This document shows positions 11,126 to 21,950 of a stretch of 64,000 nucleotides of DNA, piece after piece. The first letter of the stretch is position 1. Each line of letters begins with the position of its first letter. The notes under the pieces are model-generated. The model had not been told where the DNA came from, ran no database searches, and worked only from the letters and a program-made list of their open reading frames with translations. Made by a program: the position numbers and the translations under genes. Source of the DNA: Neoceratodus forsteri (lineage: Eukaryota > Chordata > Ceratodontiformes > Ceratodontidae); contig CM028129.1 in NCBI GenBank assembly GCA_016271365.2, forward strand, positions 458,504,501-458,568,500, in the 5' to 3' direction.

Positions 11126-11950
11126 AAAATTGACAAGTGATAACATAGTCTAATGGGAGTGTTTCAGTACATACAAAGTCCCCCAAAATTAATGACGCAC
11201 TCTGTCATGCGTGCAGTGGTGGCACAGAGTCCCCAGATTTTTTCTACAGGCCCAAAATGCATTCTCCTTGTGTGTAGAAAATTGACAAGTGGTAACACAG
11301 TGAAATGGGAGTGTTTCAGCACATGCAAAGTCCCCCAGAATTAATGGCGCACTCAGTCATGCGCGCAGTGGTGGCACATAGTCTCCAGATTTTTTCTGCA
11401 GGCCCCAAATGCATCCTCCTTCTGTGCAAAAAATTGACAAGTGGTAACACAGTGTAATGGGAGTGTTTCAATACATACAAAGTCCCCCAAAATTAATGGC
11501 GCACTCAGTCATGCGTGAAGTGGTGGTACAGAGTCCCCAGATTTTTTTCTGCAGGCCCAAAATGCATCCTCCTTGTGTGCAGAAAATTGACAAGTGGTAA
11601 CAAAGTGAAATGGGAGTGTTTCAGCACATAAAAAGTCCTCCAGAATTAATGGTGCACTCAGTCATGCGTGAAGTGGAGGCACAGAGTCCCCAGATTTTTT
11701 CTGCAGGCCCAAAATGCATCTTCCTTGTATGTAGAAAAGTGACAAGTGGTAACACAGTGAAATGGCAGTGTTTCAGCGCATAAAAAGTCCTCCAGAATTA
11801 ATGGTGCACTCAGTCATGCTTGCAGTGGAGGCACAGAGTCCCCAGATTTTTTCTGCAGGCCCAAAATGCATCTTCCTTGTATGTAGAAAAGTGACAAGTG
11901 GTAACACAGTGAAATGGCAGTGTTTCAGCACATTCAAAGTCCCCCAGAAT
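11126..11950 (+). repeat. 152-bp tandem satellite array
   Basis: Units beginning GTGTTTCAG start at 11159, 11311, 11463, 11616, 11768 and 11920, a period of 152-153 bp. Each contains AATTAATGGCGCACTCAGTC (with variants), GAGTCCCCAGATTTTTTC, CAGGCCCAAAATGCAT and GACAAGTGGTAACACAGTG. The last unit stops near 11950. Neighbouring units differ by only a few bases, so the array is fairly homogeneous. Open frames running through it are chance products of the 152-bp period. Confidence 0.93.
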
Positions 11951-12546
11951 AAAATGATGACCGTGAGTGTCCTGTTGCTGGTCCAATGTGTTCTCCAAGG
12001 TGATTAAAGCAAATACAATGAGATCGTCTCAAGTGGATGGAAGGGTGCCCTTTGGCTGTACACTAATAGTAGCCTTGCTGAGTAGATATATATAGATATA
12101 TATTTGTGTACAGTATTTTGTAGGTGAGGAGGGGGGTTGACATGGACATGCACTCATGGTATTATTCTGTATCTCAGGTCACAGAAACTGTTGGTGTGCA
12201 CATTCCAGTGCTCAATGTTAGATTTTTTTGCATTGAAATTGGAAATGGATAACTCTCAAGCACATGAAGGTAAGTATTTTTTTTTGGGGGATGGTGGGGA
12301 ATGATATTTTCAGGTTTGTCTATAATGGTTTCTTATTTTGTTACTTCTTCACAGATTTCATCTGCATCCTTCTGGAGTCTGGTTGTTAATGATGGTCATG
12401 GTCATCTAATTAAACGACTTCTGTGTGTTGCATGTGTGCCCAAGCTCGGGGAAGGGGGGTGCCTGATGTTGAAGAACTTTTCTGGATAAGGCCACTTTGA
12501 CAGAACAACAAAACATCTGGAAGTTTCCTAAAAAAAGAAATTAATG
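11951..12546. other. Unassigned spacer
   Basis: There is a short TATATAGATATATAT stretch near 12085-12105 and a run of T and G near 12272-12298. No gene, terminal repeat or retrotransposon motif is recognised. Confidence 0.5.
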
Positions 12547-15466
12547 ACTTACATACTAACATACTATTTGCCAGCAGATTAGGCCTTACGGTCTATCGAG
12601 TCTTCTCGAAACTCAGATCCCTAGTTGGGTGCCGAGGGCCCCCCTTGTGTTCCAGAAACCCCTATCATCCATTCCCACCCCCCTGGGCCAGGCCATCATC
12701 TGATACATCCACTTTCTGTGTCTGTCCCACCCTCTCTTGAAGTCCTCCACTGTGGATCTCTGAACCAGCTCACCAGACAGTGCATTCCAAGGGTCCATCA
12801 CCCTCTCAGTGAAAAACCTCCTCATCTTTTCCCCCTCACCCTTCCACCTTCCAACTTCAAACCATGCCCTCTGGTGACACCTCCCTGCTTTAGTCTAAAG
12901 ATCCCCTCCATGTTTACCCTATTTATTCCCTTGAGGTACTTGAAGACCTCAATCATGTCCCCCCTGTCTCTCCTCTCCTCTCCTCCAATGAAAACAGGCA
13001 GAGCTCCTCAAGTTTGTCCTCATACGTCAAATCCCCTAGCCCTCGTATAATCTTAGTTGCCCTCCTCTGTACTCTCTCCAGGAGCTGTATGTCCCTCTTC
13101 AAGTGTGGTCTCCAGTACTGTACACAGTACTCAAGGTGTGGTCTAACCAGTCCATGTACAGCAGAGATCACTTCCTTGCTCCTAGAGGTGATCCCACTTA
13201 CGATGCATCCCAACATCCTGTTTGCCTTGCTAGCTGCTCTCCTACACTGCTCAGAGTTATTCATACATGCATCCACCATTACCCCTAGGTCTTTTTCCCC
13301 TATTGAGGCCTCCAGTGCCTCCCCTCCCAGGGTATATCTGTGTTTAGGGTTTCTCCACCCAAGATGCAACACCTTGCACTTGGTGATATTTAAATTTAAT
13401 TTCCATGTGTGAGCCCAGCTTTCCAGGGTGTCCAGGTTCCCTTGCAGGGCCAACCTCCCCTCTTCTCCCTCAACTACTGCTCCCATCTTGGAGTCATCAG
13501 CGAAGAGACTCATTTCACACCCTATACCCTCCCTGATGTCCGATATGTATGTATTAAACAGGATCGGACCCAGGACCGAGCCCTGTGGTACCCCACTACC
13601 AACCTCTCTAGGGTTCGAGAGCTCCCCACAGACCACTACTCTCTGGGTGTGTCTAGCTAGCCAGTTTTCAATCCATCTGCCCATCAAAGGGCCAACTCCT
13701 AACTCCATCAGTTTCTTCACCAGACCATTGTGGGGGACAGAGTCAAGCTCTTGCTGAAGTCCAAGAATAATACATCCACAGGCTTTCCCCTGTCCATTTC
13801 TGATGTTACCCATTCGTAGAACTCCACAAGATTGGTTTGACATGATCTACCTGGCACAAACCCATGTTGCCGACTATCCAGACCTCCCACCTCCTCCAAG
13901 TACACCCCCAATCGTTCCTTTAGTATACCTTCCATTAATTTTCCCACCACCAAGGTCAAACTGATGGGTCTATAGTTACCTGGTACTTCTCTCAACCCCC
14001 CTTTATGGATTGGCACCACATGTGCCTCTCACCAATCCCTAGGTACCCTCCCTGTCTCAAGTGACCTGTTGAAGAGCTCTGCCAGGGGTGCAGCCAGTAT
14101 GTCCACCAATTCCCATAGTACTCTTAGGTGAATGCCATCTGGCCCAGGAGATTTGTCTTTCTTTAGGGCCTTGAGGGCTAACCACACCCATTTGGTGGAG
14201 ATAGCATCATCTGTCCCCTCCATCTTACTAGCCTTTTTATCCTTATCCAGATGTGAAACCCCTGGGGTACCTCTCCCTCCCTCTTGCTCCATTTCTGTTG
14301 CTCCCCTGATCCCACTCACTGCTGCTTCTATTCCCATTGTGCCTTGCTTTGTAGATATCCCATCCCCCTCCCTAGTGAACACAGAGGCAAAGTACTCATT
14401 AAATACCTCTGCCTGGACCCTCGCCTCTTCCACCCACACTCCTTCTGATCTCAATCTGCTGAGATGGCCCTTAGTTTTTCTCCACTCCCCAATGTACTGG
14501 AAGAACCCTTTTTCCCCTCCATGTATCCCCTATGCCAGTCATTGCTCTTTACTGGACTTTGCTCCCCTCACCATCCAGGTGACTTTTCTAGATGCAAGAT
14601 GGTACATTTCCTTATCCCTATCCCCTCTTGTTGTTTTATATTTTTTGTAAGCTGCCTTTTTCTCTGACTGCTAGCTGTACCTCACTGGACCACCAGCATG
14701 GTTTATGTGACCTTGCTCCCTTTCATTTCAACTTAGCGCAGATCCTGACTGCCTCATGAAGTCCCGGTTTTATGACCTCCCATCTCCTTTCCACACTTGT
14801 CATTGATGTAATCCCCTTCAAGTGATCCTTGAGAATATTTCCCATGCCCACAAAGTCTGACCCCTGAAGTCCACTGCCAGTGTCCTAGATCTCACCCCTC
14901 CCCCATGCTTATTTGAAACCAGACAGTATTGTGGTCGCTCCCAGTCAGGGGGTCCTCTACAACCAGGTCCCTTACCAGATCCTCATCTGCCAGAACCACG
15001 TCCAGGACATGCTCCTCCCTTGTAGGCTTCATCACATGCTGTGTTAAGAAAACATCCTGGAAGCCATCCAGCAGCCTCTGCTCCTTGGCCACCTTAGAGG
15101 ACATGGTTCCCCAGTTTGTACCTGGCATATTAAGGGCCCCCATCAACACCACTCCTTCCCCTTTTGGTCCACACTGGGCAATGATGTTGTCCAGCAAACC
15201 ATCCTCTAGAACATCACTCATCCCGGGGGGCCTATATACTATACCCAGCTTGACCTTATCTCCTGCTGGGGATCGTAAGGTGACCCATAAGGCCTCCACA
15301 TTTCCATCTGCCTCTTCTACCCTAGCAATTTCTATGTCATCTCTAATGAACATAGCCACTCCACCCCCTCTGCCCTCCTTTCTATCCTTCCTAAGCATAG
15401 TGTACCCCTGCACGTTTAGGTCCCAGTCATGGTTTTTGTTGGCCCACGTCTCCGACTTCTTACAAC
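12547..15466 (-). mobile_element. CR1 LINE, 5'-truncated
   Basis: On the reverse strand this reads endonuclease, then reverse transcriptase, then 3' UTR. Its 3' end is the CR1 form: CTGCTGGCAAATAGTATG followed by a duplicated 8-mer (TAGTATGT). It is truncated inside the endonuclease at about 15466 (first readable residues KSETWANKNHDWDLN). No target duplication is evident, as is usual for CR1. A close relative lies forward at 43550-45090 with the same 3' end (TCTGCTGGCAAATTTGGTAT). Confidence 0.9.
12953..15413 (-). pseudogene. CR1 ORF2: endonuclease and reverse transcriptase (several frames)
   Basis: Three main reverse frames are visible. 15413-14892 carries the C-terminal endonuclease (GGGVAMFIRDD, VYRPPG, LTGSDHNTVWF). 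14454-14029 carries the entry to the reverse transcriptase (KSPGPDGIHLRVLWEL). 14019-12953 carries the rest, including NYRPISLTLVVGKLME, SGVPQGSVLGPILFN, FADDSKMG and SKANRMLGCI, with a shift near 13750-13840. Stops between the frames make it inactive. The motif set is that of vertebrate CR1. Confidence 0.88.
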
Positions 15467-15869
15467 TTAATTGTTATTTGTCCCTCTCTGGTTCTCAATC
15501 TCAAGTCAAGTTACATTTCAAACCCACATCTTGTCAATTACAGTAACGCAACCTGTGTGCAGTATTTGCTGCAAGTCTTTCCAAAACAATGAAACGGATG
15601 AAACAAAATCTTCATACTTACCAGAATGGATTTCACATGGATATTCCATAGGTTCCTCTCTGTACAGAACAGCTGCAGTACTATTTTTGTTAACCTGTAA
15701 AAAAAACAAAATAAGTGTACCATATGTGTTTTACCACTGCGGCTCTGAAAAGCTACAAAAAACAAAACATACAACTAAAGGAAATGAAACAACATAACAA
15801 ACATGAGTACACATACTCACTTTATGGTTTAAATATTAAGAAGCTTTGTGTCTTTGGCTGATGGATGTG
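15467..15869 (-). other. Spacer with an exon-like segment bounded by splice-type signals
   Basis: Between the CR1 and the hAT sequence there is no known repeat. On the reverse strand a T-rich tract ends in ACAG at about 15704, then comes 73-75 bp open in one frame (VNKNSTAAVLYREEPMEYP), then GTAAGTAT at about 15628. A second donor-like GTGAGTAT lies near 15820. These match consensus splice sites by eye, but I cannot name the peptide and it may be chance. Confidence 0.3.
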
Positions 15870-16018
15870 GTGGTCCAGACAGACTCATGCTCAGTGGTGG
15901 CAGTGGTTAACATCAATCCTGGTGGTGGTGGTGGTCCAGGGGTCAGACAGACTTATGCTCAGTGGTGGCAGTGGCTAACATCAGTCCCAGTAGTGGTGTT
16001 GGTGGTCCAGGGTGGCAC
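15870..16018 (+). repeat. Two-copy tandem repeat, about 70-bp unit
   Basis: CAGACAGACTCATGCTCAGT at 15876 recurs as CAGACAGACTTATGCTCAGT near 15946. Each is followed by GGTGGCAGTGG, TAACATCA and a GGT-rich run ending in GGTCCAGGG. It lies just downstream of the hAT reading frame (which is on the reverse strand). Confidence 0.7.
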
Positions 16019-16039
16019 ACCACCTTTTAACAACATAAG

Positions 16040-18318
16040 TTAAAACCTGCCAACATTAACCACATCATCATCCTCATAAAGAAAGCTTCCCTCACAGTCA
16101 TCTATGTCTGAAGTCTGACCATTGGGAAATTCTTTCTCCATTGTGTCAACATTTACATCAGTGGTGGGCCGTTTCAGGCAGCCAATGGCAGTGCCACCAG
16201 GATGGTCCATTTCCACATCACCAAAACCACCATGACTAGGCCGGGATATGAATACTGAGGCTGCAGTCTGTGCTGGTATGTGCCTCTCATTCATGTTAAT
16301 GAATGTTAGCAAACTATCATTTGTAGGAGACAGGTTTGTCCAACGATCCCTGACTAATGCACCTGCTGAGCTGAATACCATCTCAACACTTACACTGGAG
16401 GGTGGGCATGTGAGGTACTTCAGTGCCACTGCAGTCAGCTCTGGCCATTCACTGACATTTCCACTCCTGTACAAAACAGGATCTTCAGTTATTGTCAGAT
16501 GCCTGTTTTCAGACACTAAGTCCAGTTGTTGATGCATCATCCTGTTCTCCCGAATCATTTATTTCACAAATACCCACTTGGGACAAAGCATCCCAAAGTG
16601 GGTTGCCAGCCACTTTGGATGACAGACCACCTGGAACTGCTGTCCCTTTCCCCTTGCAGGATATGCTTGATTGTCCTACAGGTACACCTTCAGCCAGATT
16701 ATGCTGTTGAGGTTTGCTGACCTTGGCACGTGACTTCTGTGCCCCATGAACTAAAGCGCACCAGTTGACCACTGATATTTTTACCTTTTAGGCCCTCCTT
16801 CCAGTTCTGATGCAATTCTACATTTGTATCGTGGGTCCAGCATTGTTGCTATGGCAAAGTTGTCACTACGCTGAATGCTCACAATGTGACGATTCTGGTC
16901 GAATACTGTCAGCATGTGTTGCAGCAACATACTGCTACCACCGTCTCTGGCAACATCAAGGCCATGCTGTATATTCACCAATGTCTGCCTCAACACCCGC
17001 AGCAGTGAAATTGATTGGCTAATGGAGGCAGACTTGCCACTCACTGCCTGTGTGGCATGTTCAAAAGGCTGCAAAATTGTTATTACAGAGTCCATGAGGT
17101 GCCACTGTTCAGTCATCACAGACATGGAGGCCCTGGAACTGTCATGTCTAGTGTGCATCACAAGATATTCTGAGATGGCTTTGTATTGTTCATCCAACCT
17201 CTCTGCCATGTATAAGGTTGAGTTCCATTTGGTGACAACTTCCAACTTCAAGCAGTGCTGAGGCAGGCTGCTTTGTATCTGCAACTGCCACAGCTGGTCA
17301 CAGGCCTTTCCAGATCTTGAAAAGTGAGAGCAGATACATCGTGCAACAGTCAGCATTTCCTTTACATCAGGGTGCTTCAGAAACTCCTGCATTACAAGAT
17401 TTAAACAGTGGGCCATGCATGGAACATGAAAAAAACACCATTCGTGATGCATTTCACCACATTTGACCCATTGTCACTTGTTATGAACCCAGCTCTCAGG
17501 GACAAAGGGTTTAGCCTTTTTCAATTTCAGTCAGTACCACTTGATGAAGACAGTTGCACAGGTGATGATGATAAACCCAGAAATGCAGTTATATTGCCAG
17601 ATTTGCCAACCAGGGTGGATGTACCACTTGCAGTAGACATACTGCATTCACCTCCACCACCACAAAAACTGCTACTCTCACCAGCACTGGACAACATTTC
17701 AAAGTCATTATGGTCCTCCACCTCATCATGCCTGTAGTAATCCTCTGCTCTTATTACCTCAGTACTGCACACATTTAATTTACTACTGGACTTAACAGTG
17801 ATGGACGGGGATAACATACTTCCTATGGTTGCCGGTGATGAGGGTGAACACCCCACTGTGATATGAGCTGCCAGCTTGTGCTAGGTCCACAGTGCCAAGT
17901 GCCTATTCTTAAGATGTGTATGCTGTCCTCCTGTGCCCAGATGGCTTCCCTTTTTACCTCGACTCACACACACATGGCAAACCTGGCAGATAGCAAGTGA
18001 CTCATCATTTGCATTTTGAACAAAAAAATCCCAAACAAGGGATTGTGATGCTCTGCTTTTAACATGTCCATGATGTGGCTTATTTTAGTCCATTATTTTA
18101 AGCACTGAAGTGGGGGGACTCATGATGTTTCAGGCACTGCACACCTGGACTGCAACTGGCCACCACGACTACCTTTCATATTTATTTCTGGGTCATCATC
18201 ATCATCATCAACTAAAACCAGTAAATCACAAGTTTTTATGGTGGGGGGATTCCTATAAACAGACTCAGACACAGCCACTTTGAATTTCTTTTTCTCCAGT
18301 TCCCAGCTGGGGTCAATT
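16040..18318 (-). pseudogene. hAT transposase: BED finger, catalytic core and dimerisation domain
   Basis: This is a cut-and-paste transposase of the hAT superfamily, ZBED-like. Reading on the reverse strand, an acidic stretch is followed by a BED-type zinc finger at about 18060-17890 (CQVC ... HLKNRH). The core frame is 17452-16781, with AHCLNLVMQEF, VVTKWNSTLYMAERL and TMLDPRYKCRI. The C-terminal frame is 16558-16040, with LKYLTCPPSSVSVEMVFSSAG, the hallmark hAT dimerisation region. Stops and shifts occur (for example a stop after the BED finger near 17880 and shifts near 16770 and 17500). The N-terminal part continues beyond the inserted retrovirus at 29157-29784. The left terminal inverted repeat was not found. 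Confidence 0.85.
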
Positions 18319-18322
18319 ACAT

Positions 18323-19071
18323 TGTTGCCTGTGTTGCCCTTGGAGGCAACAAGGGGGGGAATGTAACATGAGGTCCCTGCACCCTGATTGGTACTCCCAG
18401 AGGTACACCATAGACAGCTAGTGCTTAAGCATATGTTATACTAACATATAGGGCTAAGGGCAGCTACCATATAAGAATAGATGTCAGGATATGTACAGTA
18501 AACATATTATTGTTATACACTTTGCGTGCTAATACATACATTTTTCTATGTATTTTCTGTGTATTTCTTACTCATACGATGTTAGAACATCTGTGTCCTT
18601 GGAATTATTATGATATATGTCAGTATTGCCACCTTTTGGTGATTTGTGCTACTACACTGAGCTACATAAGACTCTGTGTATTGTACTCTTTTGTTTTACA
18701 AACTGATGACTACTACAAAATTGTATAATGTTATCTTGGACCATGGAGCCACCTCTAATTTAGCCAATAGGGCTAATCTCTGTAACTAGAAATGTTTCTA
18801 TCTTACAGTAACCATAGTAATTATCATAAGTATATAATGTGAGACACTGAGTCTTATACCTCGGAGACCCCAAGAGACACGAAGAAACATTGAGGTATAG
18901 GGAATGCTTAGCATTGGCTCCTGGTTTGTATTGGTAAGAACTGCTTAGGGCAACTGTGATTTATCCTTTGGTAGTAATAAACAAGTTTATTACTCTTATG
19001 TAACGTGTTTCTGATTCCTTACATTCCCAACATTGCCAAGAACCTGAGAGTGAGGTTTAGACCTCCTGACA
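18323..19071 (+). repeat. 5' LTR of the endogenous retrovirus
   Basis: This 749-bp LTR starts TGTTGCCTGTG and ends CTCCTGACA (TG...CA). Its partner at 27822-29152 matches it along its length apart from a 577-bp insertion. A TATATAA box lies at 18831-18837 and an AATAAA signal at 18976-18981, so R should begin near 18860 and U5 runs to 19071. A purine tract (AACAAGGGGGGGAATG) sits only 25-40 bases inside the LTR start. Confidence 0.88.
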
Positions 19072-19073
19072 AT

Positions 19074-19091
19074 TGGTGACCACGTGCAGAC
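19074..19091 (+). other. Primer binding site
   Basis: TGGTGACCACGTGCAGAC begins two bases after the LTR end. The leading TGG pairs with the CCA end of a tRNA, as in retroviral first-strand priming. I did not assign the tRNA; it is not the lysine type usual in foamy viruses. Confidence 0.6.
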
Positions 19092-19391
19092 AATATTTGG
19101 TGTTTGTAAGTTTTCACTTGTTACTTAAAACACTTCCCTTCCTGATGGGGACAGGAGGTGTGCATCCCCGTGACACCTTTCCTGTTTTCAGACCACTTTG
19201 TAGTCACTTGCAAAGTCTGGCTGCTTTTCTTGGGTGTGGTCGATGCTGACTCGGCCAACTCCACAGCAGCTTTGAATTGCAAGCTTACCAAGTATACAGT
19301 AGCCCAACTGTGTGTAAAGTGTGCCTGCTGTGGGTTGATACATAGCATGGTGCCTTTTTTCACAGTTTGATTTTTCGTTCCGTCCCACACA

Positions 19392-21400
19392 ATGGCCACC
19401 ATATCAAATATCTGCGCAGAACTGAGATTCGATGTCTCAAACTTCCTTGCTTCTTATGGAGGATGGGCTGACTTCACATGGGATGCAAGTCAATCTGAAA
19501 ACCCTATACTGGGGATCTCAATCCAGTATTGTGGGACAAGACAAATAGCCAATAAGCATCATGCCAAACAGCTGTTGGTCACAACTCTCTATGCTGCTCT
19601 GGAAGCCTCCGAGAAGTGAGGCTTCGAGCCCTTGATCTGCAGATTTTCTCTCTCTTCTGCAAGACATGGGTTTGCAGGAAATGGAATGTATTAGACTGCA
19701 GCAGAATTTGGAGCCCAAAGTCCAGACTTTGCTCAATGAAAAGGATTCACTTTTGCATCATTCAGCACAGGCTGGAGAGCAAGAAATCTATATGTTGAAG
19801 CAGGAGTGTGAAAAGTTTAAGACATGATAAGGGACTGGCTTAAAACATGAATGACTTGTTAAGCAGAGCGAATGAACAGTTGATTGAGGAGATGGGAGAG
19901 CTACAGGATGAGATAAACCAGGTACATAATGACTTAGAAGTGGTTACTAGGGACAATCATGAATTGAGCACTGCGTATAGAGTATTGCAGAAACAAATGC
20001 AAGATTAGATTGATAAGGATGTTGCAAATGTGAGTTATACAGAATGTGAATCCCTGATGGTGAAACTGTGCCATCAGCAGGAGGTTCTGGCTGGACATGT
20101 TAAGGCGATGGGAGGTGTAGCCCCAGCCTTACATACATCATCTGAAGGGGAGGTCTCAGATGATGACATTTCTCAGTACAATGCCCAGTCACACCCCTAC
20201 TATGGCCCAGAAACCCCACCCAGCCATCCACAACATGGCGGGTCCCCACTATGCCCACACCATGTCATACGTCGTTGACATCATGATGCACATCATGGGA
20301 GATGCCAACATGGCGGCCCCCATGATAGGGGGGAGCAGGCCCAAGCCTGGTCCCGATGGCACCATCAGTAGCCATTATTAATGTGAAAGACAGGCAAGAG
20401 ATAGAGAGAATGACTGATTCGGTGAATAGTGTGGCCCATTCAGTAGATGAATAAGCAAGTTTTAAAAGGCCAAATCTGACAGCTTATTCATGAAACTGGT
20501 ACTCAGGGGGGCATAGTCCACTCGGTAGTGGAGGCCACAGCTCAGGCAGCCCTGGATGGTGCCTGAGGGAACATACCTCCACCTGATCATCCCATTAATT
20601 CCCTACAAATGGCCTACTCTGTTCAGCAAATAGCTGACAGTATTGGTCGGATGAGCCCATCCGACAACCTCATCTGCCACATAGAAAAGGTGTGTGCCAA
20701 ATGCGAGATGCTTAGCCTCACTGCAGAATATCAAGTCCAAATCCTATGCCAAGTTATCAAGCCTGGCTTGTGGGCCAAACTCCCCGATGCCATCCGGCAG
20801 GATGGTAACACCACCTTTGATGAGGTTGCAGTTGAACTCATTTCTGCACACAGTCCAGGTGTAGTAGGAGTTATGCTTGCATACCCTGTAAAACAGAATA
20901 CTAAAGAAAGTCCAGCGACTTGCTACCAGAGACTTTGGATGGCCTACCGAGCAGGAAAATACCTTGCTCAAGAAGCTGCAGATGTGGACCTTATTGAATA
21001 TAAGACCCTGTTCCTTAGGAACATGATCCCTGCAGTGAGAGAAAAAGTAAAGCCAACCACTTATCCCTCCATGGAAAGGTTTGCTGACATTCTTCAGAAA
21101 ACCGAGAGTTTATCAACTCTACATCCATGATCTAGACTCTGGTTCCAAGAAAGTAGCCACTGTGCAGCCTACTCAAGAGGCCATGACACACTGCACAGTG
21201 GAAGGGCAGGCCCAACACAAACAGCCCCTCCCCACAGACAACCAACACCCCAAACAAGCCCAACAATAACAACCACAACAGCAACAGCAGCAATGGGGTG
21301 GGAACCAGAACTATCATAAAAACAAAAAGCACCGTAAGAATAAGGGCAAACAACAACAAAGACCAGGTCCTTCATATAGGGAAATAGCCAAAGAAAATCG
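19392..21400 (+). pseudogene. gag: Retroviral gag (broken)
   Basis: Gag builds the virus core. The first frame, 19392-19619, begins with a plausible ATG (MATISNICAELRFDV). After a shift, 19640-20010 encodes mostly Glu/Gln/Leu-rich helices of coiled-coil type. A Pro-rich linker around 20200-20290 leads to a capsid-like region at 20609-21130. The C-terminal part (about 21260-21400) is very rich in Gln, Asn, Lys and Arg, and I see no Cys-Cys-His-Cys zinc knuckle in any frame. Coiled-coil plus basic tail without a knuckle recalls foamy-virus Gag, although the Gln/Lys-rich tail differs from GR boxes. Stops include the one ending the first frame at 19617 and one near 20006. Confidence 0.6.
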
Positions 21401-21639
21401 GAAGTTTATAGAACTCCTGGGGCAAGTGCGTTCTGTAGCAGATGCTGTTCCTGCTCAGTCCCTTGCAGTCATACAACCAGGAACCCAGGCTCCAATGAGC
21501 CTTTGTGATATTGGAAGTACAGGTCCTCAGGCCCAAACAGGCCTGAACCTAGAAGCACCTCCCTATATAGCATCAGTGCAGCATGGTGAAGGGGTTCAGA
21601 GGAGCCAGGCCCAACCTCTCCATGCTTCCTCTAGTACAG

Positions 21640-21950
21640 ATTGACAATTACAGGCCCCAGTTCAAATTGTAAACAAGCTGGTCTTGGATACAAATGGAAG
21701 GCCCTGCACTGAGGCTGAGGTCGGGGTCCACCTACTTACAGTGTTATTGGATACAGGCATGGCTGTGTCTGTATTACATGATGACCACTGGGACACATCT
21801 CCTTGGTACACCGGACGGTGGGCCAACATGTCAGGAGTAGATGGTACAAGGTTACTTGCATACTGCTGTCTACCTCTGCCGGTAGAGTTAGGCCATATAA
21901 AGGCCTCACACCCTTCCAACTGATGGTATTGCATGATCATCCTAGTATCA
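21640..21950 (+). pseudogene. pro: Retroviral aspartic protease (broken)
   Basis: Retroviral protease cuts the polyproteins. The active-site box LLDTGMAVSVL is at about 21744-21776, with the catalytic Asp in DTG intact. The frame (21684-21923) starts after a stop at 21643 and shifts near 21900 into the reverse transcriptase frame (GIDFPAPHG). The flap-like Gly-rich part is not clear. Confidence 0.65.

Noticed and set aside
11153..12007. Several forward open frames of 60-80 codons running through the satellite
   Set aside because: They follow the 152-bp repeat period, repeat the same peptide with each unit and have no initiation context or homology; they are products of the tandem repeat.
16158..16172. 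CAGTGGTGGGCCG, similar to the hAT terminus near 31022
   Set aside because: It lies inside the transposase frame on the reverse strand and only the first dozen bases match, so I did not take it as the left end of the transposon.
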